A stretch of DNA of 15,342 nucleotides. Source: JAVBUZ01 sp031554725. Its GTDB lineage: Bacteria > Bacillota > Clostridia > Lachnospirales > Lachnospiraceae. Positions 8,457-15,257 of the stretch are shown in pieces (the first letter of the stretch is position 1; each line of letters opens with the position of its first letter). The stretch covers positions 1 through 15,342 of the forward strand of contig JAVBUZ010000080.1 in NCBI GenBank assembly GCA_031554725.1, written 5' to 3'. The notes beneath the pieces are model-generated. The model was not told the DNA's origin, made no database searches, and saw only the letters and a program-made list of their open reading frames with translations. Position numbers and translations under genes: made by a program.

Positions 8457-9779
8457 TTAATCAGCAATCTTATCCGCATATTTGATTCTATATATTCTTC
8501 TAAGAGAATCGTCAATTCTTTCCTCTGCAATGGTTCCATTCTTTACAGCATCCAAAACACCATTATATGCCTTTTCGAAATCTTCAGGCATAAGTAACAT
8601 ATCGCAGCCTGCCTTCACTGCCATAATTGCTGCTTCATCTGCACCGTAGTATTCAGAAATAGCTGACATGTTTAAAGCATCTGTAATGATGACTCCTTTG
8701 AAGTTCAATTCATTACGAAGGATACTGGTTACAATTTCTGGTGAAAAGGTTGCTGGAGTTTTGTCACCAGTTAAACCAGTTGCTGCCATATGTGAAACCA
8801 TGATAAAGTCTACTCCTGCATCAATTCCCGCCTTGAAAACCGTAAATTCATTTGCTCTAAAGTCTTCTGCACTTCTATCTGTAGAAGCCAAACCATTATG
8901 TGTATCATCCACACTACTTCCAATTCCAGGGAAGTGCTTTAAGCAAGAGCTTACACCACTTTCTTCTAAGCCCTGAACCATGGAACTTACCATCGCTGCC
9001 ACCGTTGCTGCATCGCTACCAAAGGAACGACTTCCTATTACGCTTTTTTCCACATTATTTATATCTGCTACTGGGGCAAAGTCTAAATTAAATCCTAAAG
9101 GAAGCAGATATTCTGCAATGGTCTTTCCTGCCTGATATGCATTCCCTGCATCACCTGTCGCACCTATATCTGCGGCATTTCCTACATCCGTTCCAATTCC
9201 TGCTTTAGCAACGCGATTTACACTGCCCCCCTCTTCATCTACACCTACAAAGATAGGATATCTACTATATAATACTGTATTATTTATCATTTCTGATATC
9301 TGCTGCGCCGATGTTATATTTTTTGCAAAATAAACAACTCCACCAACTGCATATTGGCCTAATGCTATTTTGGTTCCATCACCCGCCTGAGTAGCGGTAC
9401 TAACGCCTGTTATAGACTCGGGTGTAACAATAAAAAGACCTGCCACCTTATCCTCTAGAGGCATTACTTCAATCGCACCATTAACAATGGCATCTAGCTT
9501 CTCTTCCTCCGTCAACTCTGGAACAAAACTGGAAGGATCTGGTTTTTGAATTTCCTCCTCACTACTTACCAAGCTGTCTATATGAGCTTCCATATCATCC
9601 GTTTTGCTATCCTTGGGTGCCGTTAAATATTTCAATGCCATCAAAGAACCACCCACAATTAATGCAAGTATGACTATTAAAGTCAAATATGCCATAATCT
9701 GATTCCTTCTGCGCCTTTGTCTTCTGTGTTCTCTTCGTTCTCGTAGTTCCTCATTCCTATTTGCGTTTTTTTTCTCCAT
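8457..9779 (-). CDS. nagZ: Membrane-anchored GH3 beta-N-acetylhexosaminidase (NagZ-like)
   Basis: This 440-residue protein begins with a very basic cytoplasmic stretch (about residues 12-26), one hydrophobic segment (28-50) without a lipobox, an acidic linker and a family 3 glycoside hydrolase domain from about 95. Family marks are DEEGGSVNR (181-189), KHFPGIG (281-287), DDTH (291-294, the Asp-His pair typical of the NagZ branch) and VIITDALNMSAI with nucleophile D367. NagZ-type enzymes remove beta-linked N-acetylglucosamine from muropeptides; in Gram-positives they act outside the membrane, consistent with the predicted anchor. The canonical KHFPGHG is KHFPGIG here. There is no separate C-terminal domain, so it is a short NagZ form rather than a BglX form. 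ATG 9779 follows AGAGGAG. It appears to be transcribed alone; its upstream region is unusual (see 9780-10647). Exact substrate preference is inferred. Confidence 0.88.
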   Translation of the reverse strand: MEKKNANRNEELRERREHRRQRRRRNQIMAYLTLIVILALIVGGSLMALKYLTAPKDSKTDDMEAHIDSLVSSEEEIQKPDPSSFVPELTEEEKLDAIVNGAIEVMPLEDKVAGLFIVTPESITGVSTATQAGDGTKIALGQYAVGGVVYFAKNITSAQQISEMINNTVLYSRYPIFVGVDEEGGSVNRVAKAGIGTDVGNAADIGATGDAGNAYQAGKTIAEYLLPLGFNLDFAPVADINNVEKSVIGSRSFGSDAATVAAMVSSMVQGLEESGVSSCLKHFPGIGSSVDDTHNGLASTDRSAEDFRANEFTVFKAGIDAGVDFIMVSHMAATGLTGDKTPATFSPEIVTSILRNELNFKGVIITDALNMSAISEYYGADEAAIMAVKAGCDMLLMPEDFEKAYNGVLDAVKNGTIAEERIDDSLRRIYRIKYADKIAD

Positions 9780-9803
9780 AGCCTTACTCCTCTAGTATAT
9801 ATG

Positions 9804-9816
9804 GGTATATGATACC
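9804..9816. promoter_or_regulatory. Short palindrome upstream of the nagZ-like gene
   Basis: GGTAT-ATG-ATACC is a perfect 5-bp dyad with a 3-bp centre, ending 25 bp before the start codon and just upstream of the ribosome site. It could be an operator or a small leader hairpin, but chance is possible in AT-rich DNA. I see no convincing promoter between it and the hairpin at 9883. Confidence 0.25.
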
Positions 9817-9882
9817 TCATTTTTTCGCCTAGCGCCATAGGAAATGATTTACTTTAAGAATTTTTAAGAAAGATACACATAA

Positions 9883-9924
9883 TAAGAGAGCGCATCGACT
9901 GTTATTCATCAATGCGCCCTCTTA
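9883..9924. other. 13-bp-stem hairpin between the purine-rich tract and the nagZ-like gene
   Basis: TAAGAGAGCGCAT (9883-9895) pairs with ATGCGCCCTCTTA (9912-9924) with one mismatch and a 16-nt loop. It is the only GC-rich structure in this AT-rich part. On the minus strand it is followed by TTATGTG rather than a T run, so it is not a standard terminator. It may end the transcript starting near 10353 or be a leader element of the nagZ-like gene. Confidence 0.55.
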
Positions 9925-10060
9925 GACTACAATATCCAATGGCCTATCCTCCTAATTCCTTTATTACTTATACAAATATTAACTACTTCACGGGGTGTTC
10001 AAATACCTAATACTTCATACAAGTTCTTGATTCAATTTCGTTCTTTCTACCATTTCTTAT

Positions 10061-10090
10061 TCTTACTTATTCTTACTTATTCTTACTTAT
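10061..10090. repeat. Triple tandem 10-bp repeat
   Basis: TCTTACTTAT occurs three times in perfect tandem at 10061, 10071 and 10081 (ATAAGTAAGA on the transcribed minus strand), preceded by a partial unit. The copy number could vary by slippage. Confidence 0.9.
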
Positions 10091-10115
10091 TAATACTTTT
10101 TAAAACATATCCATA

Positions 10116-10241
10116 TTTTTCTTTTGTATTTTTCCACTTCTTCTTTTGTACGTATGTACTGTAACGTCGAATTCTTTCTTCATTCGTATTTCGCTACTTT
10201 TTCTTGTGTACTTAACCTCTTTCTCTAATTTTTCTTTTGTA
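10116..10241. repeat. Four dispersed copies of a 13-bp motif TTTTTCTTTTGTA
   Basis: Copies lie at 10116-10128 (perfect), 10138-10150 (one mismatch), 10198-10210 (one mismatch) and 10229-10241 (perfect). On the minus strand each reads as TACAAAAGAAAAA. Around the second and third copies similarity extends to about 40 nt with a 60-nt offset, suggesting old degenerate duplication. Confidence 0.7.
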
Positions 10242-10359
10242 CCTTATTCATTTGTATATTATATGGATATTTTGGGGTAGTACGTTATGTTTTTGGTGGA
10301 CTGTACCTCTCTTTCTACATATTTTGTTATCTATGTGAATTTCTTTTGTTTATGTTTTT

Positions 10360-10388
10360 ATTATATACACCAGCTTGTCATTTGTCAA
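10360..10388 (-). promoter_or_regulatory. Perfect consensus sigma-A promoter within the intergenic region
   Basis: On the minus strand TTGACA (10383-10388), a 17-bp spacer and TATAAT (10360-10365) match the housekeeping consensus at all twelve positions. It is the strongest promoter in the window, yet no gene begins within 570 bp downstream. Transcription would start near 10353. Confidence 0.7.
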
Positions 10389-10516
10389 CACATTATTTCA
10401 TTTTTCTTTATATTATTTTACATCACGTCTTTTATTTCTTAATTGTTTGCTTTTTCAGTCTTTTTAGTCATTGTAACTGTTTATTTGTTGTTATGTATTT
10501 TCATAAGAATTTGATT

Positions 10517-10626
10517 AGTGGAAGGGGAAATAAAGATTTCTTAAGGGCAGTTTTGAGAAGCACTGGTGCTTCTCTTTAAGTGAAAACGCCTGCCCGAAGA
10601 AACTTTATTTCCCCTCCCCTTTCACT
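10517..10626. repeat. 110-bp nested inverted repeat (MITE-like or structured RNA)
   Basis: The ends are AGTG and CACT. AGGGGAAATAAAG (10523-10535) pairs perfectly with 10603-10615. After one bulged base TTTCTT (10537-10542) pairs with 10597-10602. After a 2/1 internal loop GGGCAG (10545-10550) pairs with 10590-10595. Inside sits a second hairpin, GAGAAGCAC (10555-10563) with GTGCTTCTC (10566-10574), followed by 15 unpaired bases. No T run follows on either strand, so it is not a simple terminator, and the lysC terminator is separate. No open frame or clear target-site duplication is seen. Options are a non-autonomous inverted-repeat element or a structured RNA. Confidence 0.7.
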
Positions 10627-10647
10627 CCTTATAAAATACACAACAAC

Positions 10648-10677
10648 AAAAAACGGTGCAGCCCTAAAGCCACACCG
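10648..10677 (-). terminator. Intrinsic terminator of the threonine-branch operon
   Basis: On the minus strand a 9-bp stem with two G-U pairs (CGGTGTGGC, loop TTTAGG, then GCTGCACCG) is followed by six T residues, starting 8 nt after the aspartate kinase stop. It ends the operon that starts near 15076. Confidence 0.85.
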
Positions 10678-10685
10678 AAATATTC

Positions 10686-12005
10686 CTAAAGCTGTGCAAT
10701 TACAAAGATATCATAAATGGCTTTAATTGCCGCTTCGAAGTCTTCATCTTTTACACCAATAATAATATTTAACTCTGAAGACCCCTGGTCAATCATCTTT
10801 ACGTTTACGTTTGCATGAGCAAGTGCTGCAAAGATTCTACCAGCAGTACCTCTTGTTGATTTCATACCACGACCTACAACTGCAATTAATGCTAGGTCTG
10901 ATTCAATGTCGATAGCATCTGGATTGGCCAAACGATGAATTCCAGCTACAACCTTCTGCTCTTTATCCATAAACTCATCCTGATGAACAAATACTGTCAT
11001 AGTATCAATTCCAGATGGTACATGTTCAAAGGAGATACCGTTCTCTTCAAAAGTTTGCAAAATCTTTCTTCCGAATCCAATTTCTGAGTTCATCATATCT
11101 TTTTCAATATTGATTGCACAGAAACCTTTTTTACCTGCAATACCTGTGATAACATATTTTGATTTCTGGCAGGTGCTTCCAACAATCCAAGTACCGTTAT
11201 CCTCAGGTGCGTTGGTGTTACGAATGTTGATTGGAATACCTTCCTGACGAACTGGGAAAATTGCATCTTCATGTAGAACCGTTGCTCCCATATATGCAAG
11301 CTCACGTAGTTCACGATAAGTTATAATATCAATTGCTTCTGGGTTTTTGATGATTCTTGGATCTGCAACTAAAAATCCTGAAACGTCTGTCCAGTTTTCA
11401 TATACGTCTGCTTTGATGGCTTTTGCGACAATAGAACCAGTTATATCAGAACCACCTCTTGAAAAAGTCTTTACCTTTCCATTTGCATATGCTCCATAAA
11501 ATCCTGGCACTACTGCATGTTCATGCTCTTTTAAACGGTCACCAAGAACTTGATTGGTAAGTGTTGCATCAAAATTACCATTTTCGTCAAAGAAAATCAC
11601 CTCAGCGGCATCCACAAATTCATAGCCTAAATAGCTAGCCATAATAATACCATTTAGGTATTCTCCTCTAGATGCTGCATAATCAGCTCCAGCTTTTTCT
11701 TTAAAGTTTTTTTCTACTACTTTAAACTCTTCGTCTAAAGAAAGTTCTAAACGCAAACCTTCTATAATTTCTTGATATCTTTCTTTGATTGCCTTTAGTT
11801 CTTTTTTAAAGTCTTTTCCTTGTTCTGCTAAAGCGTAGCAACCATATAACATATCTGTTACCTTGGTGTCAGCGCTAAATCTTTTTCCTGGTGCAGATGG
11901 TACCACGAAAGCTCTCTCCGCATCTGCGCGAATGATGTTAGCAACTTTTATAAATTGCTCTGCGCTTGCCAATGAACTTCCACCAAATTTTACAACCTTT
12001 TTCAT
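10686..12005 (-). CDS. lysC: Aspartate kinase (monofunctional, two ACT domains)
   Basis: This 439-residue enzyme phosphorylates L-aspartate, the first step toward threonine, methionine and lysine. The kinase domain shows KFGGSS (6-11), SAPGKR (37-42), SRGEYLNG (112-119), FSRGGSDITG (181-190) and WTDVSGFLVADPR (205-217). Two ACT domains follow (about 285-360 and 372-436; ITGIAGKKGF and VVGRGMKSTRGTAGR). There is no internal-start beta-subunit architecture and no fused homoserine dehydrogenase, so it resembles the B. subtilis YclM class in length and layout. Feedback inhibition by end-product amino acids is typical; which ones cannot be read here. ATG 12005 follows GAGGAG, 40 bp after the upstream gene. 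As the last gene of the operon, right before a terminator, it probably serves the threonine branch. Another isozyme may exist elsewhere. Confidence 0.95.
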   Translation of the reverse strand: MKKVVKFGGSSLASAEQFIKVANIIRADAERAFVVPSAPGKRFSADTKVTDMLYGCYALAEQGKDFKKELKAIKERYQEIIEGLRLELSLDEEFKVVEKNFKEKAGADYAASRGEYLNGIIMASYLGYEFVDAAEVIFFDENGNFDATLTNQVLGDRLKEHEHAVVPGFYGAYANGKVKTFSRGGSDITGSIVAKAIKADVYENWTDVSGFLVADPRIIKNPEAIDIITYRELRELAYMGATVLHEDAIFPVRQEGIPINIRNTNAPEDNGTWIVGSTCQKSKYVITGIAGKKGFCAINIEKDMMNSEIGFGRKILQTFEENGISFEHVPSGIDTMTVFVHQDEFMDKEQKVVAGIHRLANPDAIDIESDLALIAVVGRGMKSTRGTAGRIFAALAHANVNVKMIDQGSSELNIIIGVKDEDFEAAIKAIYDIFVIAQL

Positions 12006-12045
12006 AACTTTTTTCTCCTCATATCCCTAATTCATCATGTCTTTT

Positions 12046-13248
12046 CTATTTTTCAAATAAAAGCTCAATCAACGTATGGCCTAGAGCTACAACATTTCCA
12101 CTTTTCGTAGCTTCTTCTTCATTATAGCTCCATGCTTTATCAAGCACATTGGTACTGTCATATAACATATAGGGAACTTCAACAGCGGTGTGCGTTCTTA
12201 GGCGAATTGGTGTTGGATGATCTGGCAATACCATTAAACGGAAATCTTCATTTGCCGCTTCCAAGGCTTTTACCACTGGCCCAATAACTCTGCCGTCTAG
12301 ATATTCAATCGCCTCAATCTTTCGTTCTAGGCTACCTTGATGCCCCATTTCGTCAGGTGCTTCCACGTGGATATATGCAAAATCATAGCCATCTTTTGTT
12401 AGCGCCTCTACTGCTGCCTGTACTTTTCCTTCATAGTTAGTATGTAAGCCGCCATTCGCACCTTCCACATCGGCTACTCCCATGCCAGCCCCCACTGCAA
12501 TTCCCTTTAACAAATCTACAGCAGATATCATATAACCCTTTTTACCAGTTTTCTCTTCAAAGGAGGAAAGCATCGGTTTTGTTCCTGCCCCCCAAAACCA
12601 ACAGCAGTTGGCAGGATTTAGTCCTTGTTTCTTGCGTTCTATATTAATTGGGTGGTTTACTAAAATATCATAGCTTTTTTTCATCATTTCAGTAAACTTA
12701 GGATTACTAGGTAGGTACTGACCAATCACTTGCTCCAGTACATCATGAGGCTGCGTTAATTCAATTACCTGGCCGTTATCCCAAATAAGGCAATGACGAT
12801 AGCTAGTTCCCACATAAAACTTAAATTCTTCGGTCTCTAACTGCTCTGCTACAGCTTTTAACAGCACTGCACAATCCTCGGTGCTAATTTCAGAGGAACT
12901 ATGATCAATAATTGTCTTTTCCTCAAAAGGAACATCATCTTCAGATATCGTTACGATATTACATCTAAGAGCAATGTCAGTATCTTTCATCGGTACCCCA
13001 ATGCTTAATGCTTCTAAAGGAGAACGTCCTGAATAGTATTTCTTAGGATCATATCCCAAAACAGAAAGATTCGCGGTATCAGAACCTGGCTTCATTCCTT
13101 CCGGAATCGTGTGAACCATTCCTATTTCTGATTTCTTACTTAGCATATCCATGACCTTAGTTTTTGCATAAGCAAGTGGTGTTTTATTATCTATCTGGGC
13201 GATTGCTTCGTCTGCCATGCCATCCCCTAAAACGATTACATATTTCAT
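12046..13248 (-). CDS. iPGM-like alkaline-phosphatase-superfamily protein, probable homoserine kinase
   Basis: This 400-residue protein belongs to the archaeal-type cofactor-independent phosphoglycerate mutase (ApgM) family. It shows metal-binding VLGDGMAD (6-13), PGSDTANLSVLGYDP (54-68) with the likely catalytic S56, EAPDEMGHQGS and LPDHPTPIRLRTHT, all superfamily metal or active-site motifs. Annotation by similarity alone would call it a glycolytic mutase. However, it sits between homoserine dehydrogenase (18 bp) and aspartate kinase (40 bp), with no ThrB-type kinase in the operon. An ApgM branch (TIGR02535, proposed homoserine kinase) is known from genomes lacking thrB. I therefore infer phosphorylation of homoserine to O-phosphohomoserine; mutase activity remains the alternative. 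ATG 13248 is preceded by an A/G-rich region including AGGTAAACG. Confidence 0.82.
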   Translation of the reverse strand: MKYVIVLGDGMADEAIAQIDNKTPLAYAKTKVMDMLSKKSEIGMVHTIPEGMKPGSDTANLSVLGYDPKKYYSGRSPLEALSIGVPMKDTDIALRCNIVTISEDDVPFEEKTIIDHSSSEISTEDCAVLLKAVAEQLETEEFKFYVGTSYRHCLIWDNGQVIELTQPHDVLEQVIGQYLPSNPKFTEMMKKSYDILVNHPINIERKKQGLNPANCCWFWGAGTKPMLSSFEEKTGKKGYMISAVDLLKGIAVGAGMGVADVEGANGGLHTNYEGKVQAAVEALTKDGYDFAYIHVEAPDEMGHQGSLERKIEAIEYLDGRVIGPVVKALEAANEDFRLMVLPDHPTPIRLRTHTAVEVPYMLYDSTNVLDKAWSYNEEEATKSGNVVALGHTLIELLFEK

Positions 13249-13266
13249 TTTCGTTTACCTGCTTTT

Positions 13267-14481
13267 CTATTCTTCTACTCTAATCTTATTCAGCACGCTG
13301 TCGCCTAATTTTTCGCAAATTGCAGCAAAATCTTTTTCCTTCATAACTGGTGTCACAAATGCTACTTCATCTGCTAATTCCTCTACATACACCATTTCTA
13401 CTTCGCCCAAAAGTTCTTTCACTTTTGCTTCTGCGTTCTTTGCTAGGCGCACAAAGAATTTTCTTTCTACTTCTTCAATCGAAACCAATTCCACATCTTC
13501 TGCATCCCAGAAGCACATAATAACTTTGCCCATATGTCTTGCACAGTCAACAACGTCCGAAACTACTGCGCTTGCTGTTGGAAGCTTTCCTGCACCACGT
13601 CCGTAGTACATAGAATCACCTAACATGTTTCCTCTAACAAATACAGCGTTAAATACACCATTTACCATATGAAGTGGGTGACTTGCATCAATCATACAAG
13701 GAGCTACCATTGCCATAGCTTTTCCTTCTCCCATTTCCTTGCTCATTCCCAATAGCTTAATCGATTTATTCATCTTTTTAGCAAACAAGAAATCATTAGC
13801 TGTAATTTTGGTAATACCTTCGGTATAAACTTTATCGTATTCTACGTTTTTACCTAGCATAAGAGAAGATAAAATTGCTATTTTGCGGCATGCATCATGA
13901 CCTTCCACATCTGCCTCTGGATTACGCTCTGCATATCCTTTTTCCTGTGCTTCCTTAAGTACAGAGTCAAAGTCTGCGCCTTCATTTTCCATTTTCGATA
14001 AAATATAGTTTGTGGTTCCGTTTAAAATACCTGTAATCGCTTCAATTTTTTCTGCTGTTAAAGAATAATTTAACGGACGGATGATTGGAATACCACCGCC
14101 AACACTTGCTTCAAATAAGTAGTTACAGTTATTTTTTCTTGCCAGCGCAATTAGCTCTGGTCCATGTGACGCTACAAGCTCCTTATTAGAGGTGCATACG
14201 CTCTTTCCTGCTTCTAGAGCCTGTTTGGTAAATGCATAAGCAGCACCTACTCCACCCATGGTTTCACAAATGATTCCAACCTCTGGATCACTTACAATCA
14301 CATTAAAATCATGTACAATTTTATCTGCATAAGGGTCTCCTGGGAAATCTCTTAAATCTAAGATATATTTAACGTTAAGCTCTTCTCCAGATTTCTTATT
14401 TACCATTTCTTTGTTTTTTTCAATAACTTCTACTACACCGCTTCCAACTGTACCATATCCTAATACTGCTACTTGAATCAT
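13267..14481 (-). CDS. hom: Homoserine dehydrogenase
   Basis: This 404-residue enzyme reduces aspartate semialdehyde to homoserine with NAD(P)H. The N-terminal Rossmann motif VLGYGTVGSG lies at 6-15. The family stretch GGGIPIIRPLNYSLTAEKI is followed by GILNGTTNYIL and ADVEGHDACRKIAIL, which holds the catalytic lysine. A C-terminal ACT-type domain (from about 335) suggests allosteric control, usually by threonine. The length fits the Gram-positive monofunctional type (about 400-430). ATG 14481 follows GTGGAGAG. It is the second gene of the operon, 29 bp after the ThrR-like regulator and 18 bp before the probable homoserine kinase. Nothing is truncated. Confidence 0.96.
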   Translation of the reverse strand: MIQVAVLGYGTVGSGVVEVIEKNKEMVNKKSGEELNVKYILDLRDFPGDPYADKIVHDFNVIVSDPEVGIICETMGGVGAAYAFTKQALEAGKSVCTSNKELVASHGPELIALARKNNCNYLFEASVGGGIPIIRPLNYSLTAEKIEAITGILNGTTNYILSKMENEGADFDSVLKEAQEKGYAERNPEADVEGHDACRKIAILSSLMLGKNVEYDKVYTEGITKITANDFLFAKKMNKSIKLLGMSKEMGEGKAMAMVAPCMIDASHPLHMVNGVFNAVFVRGNMLGDSMYYGRGAGKLPTASAVVSDVVDCARHMGKVIMCFWDAEDVELVSIEEVERKFFVRLAKNAEAKVKELLGEVEMVYVEELADEVAFVTPVMKEKDFAAICEKLGDSVLNKIRVEE

Positions 14482-14510
14482 ATCTGTCTCTCCACTTCTT
14501 AAATATATTT

Positions 14511-14954
14511 TTATTCCTTTGCCAATATCTTTACATGGTGTACACCTTCTTGGTTTTCCATCCTAGCAATCATTGCCGATACATCTCCCGTCGTCTTAAG
14601 TATCTGTACGCTTAAGCTTAAGGATGCCATTCCGTTAATCGGAATACTCTGATGTATGGTCAGTATATTCGCACCAAAGTCTGCAATCAATTTAAGTACA
14701 ACTGACAAAAGACCAGGCTCATCATCCATCTGAAAGGTAAGTGTTATGGTTCTTCCTTGGGAATTATCATGAAACTGAAAGATGTCATCCTGATACTTGT
14801 AAAAAGAGCTCCGGCTGATGCCGACCGCATCCACCGCTTCTTGAATTGTCATTGCTTTCTCTGACTCTAAAAGCTTCTTTGCCTCTACTACCTTCAATAA
14901 AACTTCAGGAACAGCTCTTTGCTTTATGAGAAAATATCCGGTTGTTTCACTCAT
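14511..14954 (-). CDS. ACT-domain regulator, ThrR/PheB-like (UPF0735)
   Basis: This protein is 147 residues, as long as the B. subtilis protein now called ThrR (formerly PheB). A small helix-turn-helix-like segment spans about 36-58 (MTIQEAVDAVGISRSSFYKY) and an ACT domain about 69-145 (ITLTFQMDDEPGLLSVVLKL, then GANILTIHQSIPINGMASL). ACT domains bind amino acids; ThrR represses homoserine dehydrogenase/threonine genes in B. subtilis. Here it is the first gene of an operon whose next gene is hom, so feedback repression by threonine or a related amino acid is likely, including of its own promoter. ATG 14954 follows GCGGAG. The ligand is inferred. Confidence 0.9.
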   Translation of the reverse strand: MSETTGYFLIKQRAVPEVLLKVVEAKKLLESEKAMTIQEAVDAVGISRSSFYKYQDDIFQFHDNSQGRTITLTFQMDDEPGLLSVVLKLIADFGANILTIHQSIPINGMASLSLSVQILKTTGDVSAMIARMENQEGVHHVKILAKE

Positions 14955-15004
14955 ATTTTTGCTCCGCTTCCTTTAACGTGTGGCCTCTTGCTTCTACCGT
15001 ATAC

Positions 15005-15018
15005 ACACACATGTGTGT
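15005..15018. promoter_or_regulatory. 14-bp perfect palindrome in the leader of the threonine-branch operon
   Basis: ACACACATGTGTGT is a perfect palindrome about 60-70 nt downstream of the predicted start and 51 bp before the first gene. In RNA its first half could pair instead with GTGTGTT at about 15052-15058 on the minus strand, giving two exclusive folds. It is either an operator, perhaps for the ThrR-like protein, or a leader switch. No T-box consensus or T run is visible. Confidence 0.4.
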
Positions 15019-15082
15019 TCCACAAAAACATCTCTCGCGCTTTTGTCTTTCTCCCAAACACACTTGTCTGCCACCGAAGGAT

Positions 15083-15111
15083 AGTGTAGCATATTCATAA
15101 AAATATAGCAA
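15083..15111 (-). promoter_or_regulatory. Promoter of the thrR-like/hom/iPGM-like/lysC operon
   Basis: On the minus strand TTGCTA (15106-15111), a 17-bp spacer and TACACT (15083-15088), with TG one base upstream of the -10 (extended -10). Start near 15076, giving a leader of about 120 nt. The remainder of 14955-15202 is AT-rich leader and spacer with no gene. Confidence 0.6.
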
Positions 15112-15202
15112 CACCCAATTTGTCTATATCTATCGAAAATAGGCATTATGTTTTGTGTATTTTGACCAACTTCTTTTCAATAAGGTCTTTCTTATGAAAT
15201 AG

Positions 15203-15234
15203 AAAAACTGCTAGACTTTATCGTTCTAGCAGTT
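15203..15234 (-). terminator. Intrinsic terminator of the gene entering from the right edge
   Basis: On the minus strand AACTGCTAGA pairs perfectly with TCTAGCAGTT (10 bp, 9-nt loop), ending in a T-rich run (TTTTTCTATTT overall). It follows the stop at 15258 and isolates the threonine-branch promoter from upstream transcription. Confidence 0.85.
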
Positions 15235-15257
15235 CGCGCAGAAATAGGTTTATATGC

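Larger units (their letters stand above)
9883..10353 (-). ncRNA. Candidate non-coding RNA or very long nagZ leader
   Basis: A perfect consensus promoter (10360-10388) should start a minus-strand transcript near 10353. About 470 nt later lies the 9883-9924 hairpin; the next gene starts at 9779. The interval is strongly purine-rich on this strand, has stops in all frames and contains repeated TACAAAAGAAAAA units and a triple ATAAGTAAGA. The best small frame is ATG 10183 to TAA 10100 (27 codons, very basic), without a proper ribosome site. Either an independent RNA or a leader of about 570 nt would fit. No known riboswitch or RNA family is recognised. Confidence 0.3.

Noticed and set aside
10100..10183. 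Minus-strand 27-codon basic peptide (starts MKKEFDVTV)
   Set aside because: No convincing ribosome site. The basic composition follows from the purine-rich repeats, though the frame is open 20 codons further up without a start.
10061..10241. CRISPR-like array
   Set aside because: The units are 10-13 bp, irregularly spaced or directly abutting, with no uniform spacers and no cas genes.
10346..10579. Plus-strand 77-codon open frame in the intergenic region
   Set aside because: It lacks a ribosome site, encodes Phe/Leu-rich sequence expected from T-rich DNA, and runs across the minus-strand consensus promoter and half of the inverted repeat.
11093..11314. 73-codon minus-strand frame inside lysC
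   Set aside because: It is an out-of-frame shadow of a well-conserved aspartate kinase, without its own ribosome site or recognisable motif.
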